The notes under the pieces: model-generated
The model's database searches: none
What the model saw: only the letters and a program-made list of their open reading frames with translations
What the model was told of the DNA's origin: nothing
Position numbers and translations under genes: made by a program
NCBI RefSeq assembly: GCF_028898945.1
Contig: NZ_CP118607.1
Location: forward strand, 5,813,131-5,877,130
Reading direction: 5' to 3'
DNA length: 64,000 nucleotides
Source of the DNA: Pseudomonas sp. PSKL.D1
Lineage (GTDB): Bacteria > Pseudomonadota > Gammaproteobacteria > Pseudomonadales > Pseudomonadaceae
In this document: positions 59,484-64,000 of the stretch, piece by piece
How the letters are laid out: every line of letters starts with the position of its first letter
Numbering within the stretch: position 1 is the first letter of the stretch

Positions 59484-60854
59484 CTACTTGCCAATGCAGA
59501 AGCTTGAGAAAATCCGCCCCAGCAGATCGTCCGAGCTGAATGCACCAGTAATTTCGCCCAAGGCGTGTTGGGCTTGGCGCAGGTCCTCCGCCAGCAATTC
59601 ACCAGCCCCCGCCAATGTCAGCTGGGCACGTCCGTGTTCCAGATGAGAACTTGCCTGACGCAGCGCATCCAGGTGTCGCCTGCGGGCACTGAAGCCGCTT
59701 TCTGCGGTTTGTTCATAACCCATGCAGGCCTTGAGGTGGTCCCGCAGCAGCTGCAGCCCCTGATCATCGCCCTTGGCGCTCAGGGTGATAGTGACGTGCC
59801 CGTCCGCGCACTGTTCCAGGCCGATGCACTCACCACTCAAGTCCGCTTTGTTTCGGATCAGAGTGACTTTGGTGGGATTGGGTCGCAGATCGAGAAACTC
59901 CGGCCACAGTGCAAATGGATCACTGGCCTCAGGCGCAGTGGAATCCACCACCAGCAATACCCGGTCAGCCTCGCCGATGGCCTTCAAGGCACGCTCGACA
60001 CCAATCTTTTCCACATGGTCATCGGTGTCGCGCAGGCCGGCCGTATCTACTACATGCAACGGCATGCCATCAATGTGGATATGTTCACGCAGAATATCCC
60101 GAGTAGTACCTGCGATATCCGTCACGATCGCCGCCTCTCGCCCAGCCAGCTTATTCAACAGGCTGGACTTCCCTGCGTTCGGCCTGCCGGCGATCACTAC
60201 CGTCATGCCATCACGAAGCAGTGCACCTTGGCCAGCTTCGCGCTGTACTGTGGACAACTCCTCACGAACGGCGTCCAGCATCGACAGCACGTGACCGTCG
60301 GCAAGGAAATCGATCTCTTCCTCGGGGAAGTCGATTGCGGCTTCAACGTAGATCCGTAAGGCGATCAGCGCCTCGGTCAGGCTGTGCACACGCTTTGAAA
60401 ACTCACCCTGCAGCGAGCGCAATGCATTGCGTGCCGCTTGGCTTGAACTGGCTTCAATAAGATCCGCAATCGCCTCAGCCTGAGCCAAATCGAGCTTGTC
60501 ATTCAGGAAGGCACGCTCACTGAATTCACCTGGGCGAGCAAGCCTGCAGCCGGCTTGTACACAGCGTTGCAGCAGCATGTCGAGGACAACTGGGCCACCG
60601 TGCCCTTGAAGCTCGAGCACGTCTTCCCCTGTGAACGAGTTAGGCCCGGGGAAGAACAGAGCGATGCCTTCGTCCAGCACCAAGCCATCCTCATCACGGA
60701 ATGGCCCGTAATGGGCATGCCGTGGCGTCAGCGTACGGCCGGTAATGAGTTGGCCCGCCTGGGCTGCCAATGGCCCTGACAGCCTGACGATCCCGACGCC
60801 TCCGCGGCCCTGGGCGGTGGCAATGGCGGCAATGGTTTCACGCACAGTGTTCAT
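59484..60854 (-). CDS. mnmE: tRNA modification GTPase MnmE
   Basis: A 456-residue GTPase partner of MnmG. The N-terminal tetrahydrofolate-binding domain begins [21 protein letters not shown]. The G domain has [14 protein letters not shown] near 224, DIAGTTRD near 245, DTAGLRD near 270 and RNKADL near 335. The C-terminus CIGK carries the invariant Cys. Normal length. Confidence 0.96.
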   Translation of the reverse strand: MNTVRETIAAIATAQGRGGVGIVRLSGPLAAQAGQLITGRTLTPRHAHYGPFRDEDGLVLDEGIALFFPGPNSFTGEDVLELQGHGGPVVLDMLLQRCVQAGCRLARPGEFSERAFLNDKLDLAQAEAIADLIEASSSQAARNALRSLQGEFSKRVHSLTEALIALRIYVEAAIDFPEEEIDFLADGHVLSMLDAVREELSTVQREAGQGALLRDGMTVVIAGRPNAGKSSLLNKLAGREAAIVTDIAGTTRDILREHIHIDGMPLHVVDTAGLRDTDDHVEKIGVERALKAIGEADRVLLVVDSTAPEASDPFALWPEFLDLRPNPTKVTLIRNKADLSGECIGLEQCADGHVTITLSAKGDDQGLQLLRDHLKACMGYEQTAESGFSARRRHLDALRQASSHLEHGRAQLTLAGAGELLAEDLRQAQHALGEITGAFSSDDLLGRIFSSFCIGK

Positions 60855-60889
60855 GCTCGAAAGCCCCTACGACAAAAACGACAGATAGC

Positions 60890-60912
60890 AAAAACGCCCC
60901 CGAGGGGGCGTT
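60890..60912 (-). terminator. Rho-independent terminator after yidC
   Basis: AACGCCCC-CGAG-GGGGCGTT at 60893-60912 is followed on the minus strand by TTTTTGC. It lies between the yidC stop and the mnmE start. Confidence 0.88.
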
Positions 60913-60940
60913 CTTATTCACAGGCTAGCGCAGTAGCCCG

Positions 60941-62623
60941 TCAAGCAGCTGCTTTTTTGCTGGCTGCTTCAATGCTGCGAGTGATGTACCACTGCTGTGT
61001 AATCGACAAGCAGTTGTTCACAACCCAGTACAGCACCAGACCGGCCGGGAACCACAGGAAGAAGAAGGTGAAGATGATCGGCATCATTTTCATCACCTTG
61101 GCCTGCATCGGATCCGGCGGAGTCGGGTTCAGACGCTGCTGGATGAACATGGTTGCACCCATGATGATCGGCAGGATGAAGAACGGATCCTTGATCGACA
61201 GGTCGGTAATCCACAGCATCCACGGAGCCTGGCGCATTTCTACGCTTTCCAGCAGTACCCAGTACAAAGCCAGGAACACCGGCATCTGAACCAGGATCGG
61301 CAAGCAGCCGCCCAGTGGGTTGATCTTTTCTTTCTTGTACAGCTCCATCATCGCCTGAGACATCTTCTGGCGATCATCCCCGAAGCGCTCCTTCAGGGCG
61401 GCAAGCTTCGGCGATACGGCACGCATGCGCGCCATCGAGCGGTAGCTGGCAGCCGACAGCGGGAAGAACAGGCCTTTGATGAGCATGGTCAGGACGATGA
61501 TCGACCAACCCCAGTTACCCAGCAGGCTGTGGATATGTTGCAGCAGCCAGAAAATTGGCTGGGCAATGAACCACAGGAAGCCGTAGTCGACGGTCAGTTC
61601 CAGGCCTGGCGACAGTTCTTTGAGCTTGGACTGGATCTTCGGGCCGGCATACAGCATGGCGCTGGTTTCGACCTTGCCACCAGCAGGTACGCTGATGGCC
61701 GGGCCGGTATAGCCGATGATGTAATTGCCCTGGCTGTCCTTGCGCGTCTGAACAACGTTGTTGTCCGACTTGGCCGGAATCCAGGCAGTCACGAAGTAGT
61801 GCTGCAGCCAGGCAACCCAGCCACCAGACACATTTTCTTTCATGCTGCCTTTGTCGATGTCCTTCATCGACACTTTCTTGTACGGCTCGGCGGCTGTCCA
61901 CAGGGCGGCGCCCAGGTAGGTGGCAGTGCCGGTGGCGGTACTCGACGATGGGTCGGAGCTGGCGTCACGCTTGAGCTGAGCAAACATGTTGCCGTTCCAG
62001 GCCTGCGCGCTCTGGTTGTCGATGAGGTAGCTGACATTCAGGTCATACTCACCGCGCTTGAGGCTGAAGCGCTTGATGTAGTTGACACCGTTGTCGCTGA
62101 ACTTCAGGTCGACGACCAGTTGTTCCTGGCCATCGGCCAGTTGATAGCTTTTCTGCTCGGTTGCGTACAGAGGGCGACCTGCCGCGCGGGCGTCCGGGCC
62201 GTTTACGCCAGTCAGGCCGCTTTGCGCGAGGTAAACACGCTCGCCGCCATTATCGAACAGCTGGAACGGGATATCCGGATGGTCCTGACGACGCGGGTAT
62301 TTCGGCAGGGTCAGCTGGACGATGTCACCACCGACCGGATCGATAGCCAGTTCCAGGACGTCAGTCTTGACCCGGATCAGGTCCTTGCTGACCGCAACCG
62401 GAGCCAGTTCGGCGGGGCTGGAATCGGCGTTGGCGCTTGGCACATCGGCGCTGGCGCCGGCATTGCCGGCCGGAACACCATCCGGCAGGGCCGGGGCAAC
62501 AGTGCTGGCAGCAGTATTCTGAGTCGGCAGGGCAGCCTGGCCGTAGTCCTGGTTCCATTTGAGGACCATGACATAGGACACGATTGCCAGGGCGACGATC
62601 AGGATCGTGCGTTTAATATCCAT
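60941..62623 (-). CDS. yidC: Membrane protein insertase YidC
   Basis: A 560-residue Oxa1-superfamily insertase. One N-terminal membrane helix (RTILIVALAIVSYVMVL), a large periplasmic beta domain (about 60-340) and the conserved C-terminal five-helix core (from about 360; SWGWSIIVLTMLIKGLFFPL-like, then YKKEKINPLGGCLPILVQMP). The ATG at 62623 (MDIKRTI) is the family start; the open frame to 62785 runs through yidD and is rejected. It starts 3 bp after the yidD stop. Confidence 0.95.
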   Translation of the reverse strand: MDIKRTILIVALAIVSYVMVLKWNQDYGQAALPTQNTAASTVAPALPDGVPAGNAGASADVPSANADSSPAELAPVAVSKDLIRVKTDVLELAIDPVGGDIVQLTLPKYPRRQDHPDIPFQLFDNGGERVYLAQSGLTGVNGPDARAAGRPLYATEQKSYQLADGQEQLVVDLKFSDNGVNYIKRFSLKRGEYDLNVSYLIDNQSAQAWNGNMFAQLKRDASSDPSSSTATGTATYLGAALWTAAEPYKKVSMKDIDKGSMKENVSGGWVAWLQHYFVTAWIPAKSDNNVVQTRKDSQGNYIIGYTGPAISVPAGGKVETSAMLYAGPKIQSKLKELSPGLELTVDYGFLWFIAQPIFWLLQHIHSLLGNWGWSIIVLTMLIKGLFFPLSAASYRSMARMRAVSPKLAALKERFGDDRQKMSQAMMELYKKEKINPLGGCLPILVQMPVFLALYWVLLESVEMRQAPWMLWITDLSIKDPFFILPIIMGATMFIQQRLNPTPPDPMQAKVMKMMPIIFTFFFLWFPAGLVLYWVVNNCLSITQQWYITRSIEAASKKAAA

Positions 62624-62625
62624 GA

Positions 62626-62871
62626 TTACTCGGCTATCGAAGAAGTTCGGGGGGTAGGCGCGGGAGGAACGGGGTCGAAACCACCGTCGTTCCAAGGATG
62701 ACAACGCCCAAGGCGACGAACGGTTAGCCACCCACCACGCAAGACGCCATGCGTTTCGATGGCTTCCAATGCGTAACAGGAGCAACTGGGGTAGAAACGA
62801 CAGTGGCTGGCCATCAGTGGACTGATGGCGTAACGGTAAAACTGGATCGGAACGAGGGCCAGTTTACGCAT
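62626..62871 (-). CDS. yidD: Membrane protein insertion efficiency factor YidD
   Basis: An 81-residue YidD family protein. [20 protein letters not shown] near 13-32 and [20 protein letters not shown] near 34-53 are the family signature, with three conserved cysteines. Its start overlaps the end of rnpA by 8 bp, and yidC follows immediately, the standard rpmH-rnpA-yidD-yidC order. Confidence 0.94.
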   Translation of the reverse strand: MRKLALVPIQFYRYAISPLMASHCRFYPSCSCYALEAIETHGVLRGGWLTVRRLGRCHPWNDGGFDPVPPAPTPRTSSIAE

Positions 62872-63265
62872 CTCGGCTGTCTACCCCTGCGGAATCGGCG
62901 ATTGCAACTGGGCTGGGTCGGCTACGAGCCAGGCGTTTCCAGAGCTTGCCAAAGTGTTGGTGCAATTCCGGGTTTTCTATCTCACCCAATCCCTTGCGCG
63001 CGACGATCACGATGTCCAGCCCAGCGAGCATCTGCTGGTTCAGACGGAAGGAATCGCGCATCAAGCGCTTGAGGCGGTTGCGTTGAACGGCCAGCTTGAC
63101 GCTTTTCTTGCCGATCACCAGGCCGAGGCGTGGGTGATCGAGGCCATTCTCGCGAGCAAGGATCAGCAGGTTTTTCCCTGGAACCTTGCCGGTTGGGGAG
63201 TCGAAGACCGCTTTGAAGTGCCGGGGTGTAAGCAGTCGCTTTTCCCGACTGAAGTCCTGACTCAC
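62864..63265 (-). CDS. rnpA: Ribonuclease P protein component RnpA
   Basis: A 133-residue basic protein that assists the RNase P RNA in trimming tRNA 5' ends. The RNP-type signature is [18 protein letters not shown] near 55-72, preceded by [10 protein letters not shown]. The GTG at 63265 is chosen ([14 protein letters not shown] is the usual start); the frame is open upstream into the rpmH gene on the same strand. It begins 16 bp after the rpmH stop. Confidence 0.93.
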   Translation of the reverse strand: MSQDFSREKRLLTPRHFKAVFDSPTGKVPGKNLLILARENGLDHPRLGLVIGKKSVKLAVQRNRLKRLMRDSFRLNQQMLAGLDIVIVARKGLGEIENPELHQHFGKLWKRLARSRPSPVAIADSAGVDSRDA

Positions 63266-63281
63266 CACCTGTGCCGAAAAA

Positions 63282-63416
63282 TCAAATGGCCAGACGCTTA
63301 CGGCCTTTGGCACGACGACGCGACAGAACAGCGCGGCCGTTCTTGGTGGCCATACGGGCACGGAAGCCGTGGGTGCGAGCGCGCTTGATGGTGCTTGGTT
63401 GGAAAGTACGTTTCAT
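63282..63416 (-). CDS. rpmH: 50S ribosomal protein L34
   Basis: A 44-residue, strongly basic protein: [20 protein letters not shown], then [20 protein letters not shown] and RLAI. This is the full and typical L34 sequence. It is the first gene of rpmH-rnpA-yidD-yidC and adjoins the origin region. Confidence 0.96.
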   Translation of the reverse strand: MKRTFQPSTIKRARTHGFRARMATKNGRAVLSRRRAKGRKRLAI

Positions 63417-64000
63417 GGCGTGTTACCTGGGTTTGTCGACAACGGGCCGGAATGGCCCCCTTTTTAAGAGATCGGCGATTCTAGAGAAAGCAAGCCAATA
63501 GGTCAATTTCCAACCAGTCATTCCTTATAGATGGTGACCTTGATACGTCCCCCTTCAGAGCCCCAAGGCTCATGAGCAAACGACGAACAAGATCTAAAAA
63601 AAGAAGAGACATATAAAAAGCTTTTTTGAAGAACTTATAAATCTTTAGTGGATAAATATCTGTGGATAACAGTGCGCACACCTTTATTCACGGGCTGTAC
63701 AGAGATTTATAACCTTGTCTGTAACAGGTGCGACGCTTGTGCCTTTTGTGAGTAAAATCTGTGGATTAAATCGATGTTTACCCACAGGCTGGTTATCCAC
63801 AAGGAAAATATCAGGGTTGTGCATAGCCCTCATGGGGTGTTATCCACAGGGCTTATTCACAGCATGCGGAAGGCGTTTTGGTCGCTAAATGGCTGTTTTG
63901 TCACGATCTATAACGTTTCCACATGTGGATAAGTGGTCGCTTGACCGGTACAATGGCGGTTTGTTTTTGCCTCATCCGGCTTTCAACTCAGGGGATATCC
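63417..64000. other. Chromosomal replication origin region (oriC), rpmH-dnaA gap
   Basis: No gene is visible in these 584 bp. The stretch 63590-63660 is AT-rich (ATAAAAAGCTTTTTTG, AACTTATAAATC). Perfect DnaA boxes lie at 63661-63669, 63793-63801, 63840-63848 and 63924-63932; one-mismatch boxes at 63647, 63760, 63778 and 63853. Known P. putida origins map between rpmH and dnaA, and dnaA should begin just past the window. The rpmH and dnaA promoters must also lie here but were not resolved. Confidence 0.9.

Noticed and set aside
62624..62785. Upstream extension of yidC
   Set aside because: It runs through yidD in another frame; MDIKRTI at 62623 is the family start.

Overview
The window is chromosomal DNA from a member of the Pseudomonas putida group. 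The evidence is the GC-rich coding sequence, P. putida-type REP repeats, and a gene order (pstC-pstS ... purEK-aspA ... pycAB ... zwf-uvrD ... cls-cfa-lpd-glmS-glmR-glmU-atp operon-parBA-rsmG-mnmG-mnmE-yidC-yidD-rnpA-rpmH) that I recall from P. putida KT2440 just before dnaA. No database was searched. The last 580 bases are the rpmH-dnaA intergenic origin region; dnaA lies just beyond the right edge.

Layout. 1-2.8 kb: start of pstC, pstS with Pho boxes, and an MFS transporter. 3.1-7.3 kb: a thioesterase, a sugar-phosphate mutarotase, a REP pair, an IS110/IS1111-type insertion sequence (about 5159-6416) and two small envelope genes. 7.4-9 kb: purEK with a terminator-like hairpin in its leader. 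9.1-18.6 kb: a LysR regulator, aspA, an AraC regulator, an acetylpolyamine hydrolase/polyamine-binding pair, and a MocR regulator divergent from a PaiB-like protein and two acetyltransferases. 18.6-23 kb: two-subunit pyruvate carboxylase and its divergent LysR gene. 23.3-33.5 kb: RpiR regulator/zwf, uvrD, a Tim44-like protein, a SUKH protein, a CPA2 antiporter, a thioesterase and pdxY. 33.6-38.3 kb: a zinc-starvation cluster (two COG0523 GTPases, DUF1826, a small secreted protein, folE2) around a Zur-like operator. 38.3-43.2 kb: cls, cfa and lpd. 43.3-47.4 kb: glmS-glmR-glmU with an unoccupied attTn7. 47.5-54.6 kb: the complete atpIBEFHAGDC operon. 54.8-63.4 kb: parB, parA, rsmG, mnmG, mnmE, yidC, yidD, rnpA and rpmH, read away from the origin.

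The most interesting signal is not a gene. Perfect DnaA boxes (TTATCCACA or its complement) are strongly clustered at four places: the expected origin; the mnmG-mnmE gap, which is the E. coli oriC position; the MocR gene at 15-16.5 kb, where five box-like 9-mers repeat every 12 bp in frame and use the TTA leucine codon; and the zinc-cluster genes at 34.2-36.0 kb, with five perfect and several one-mismatch boxes. The last two look like DnaA-titration or regulatory sites hidden inside coding sequence. A 15/16 match to the 16-bp parS palindrome lies inside folE2, about 26 kb from the origin. The insertion sequence has a foldable 3' noncoding end where IS1111-type bridge RNAs are known to be encoded.
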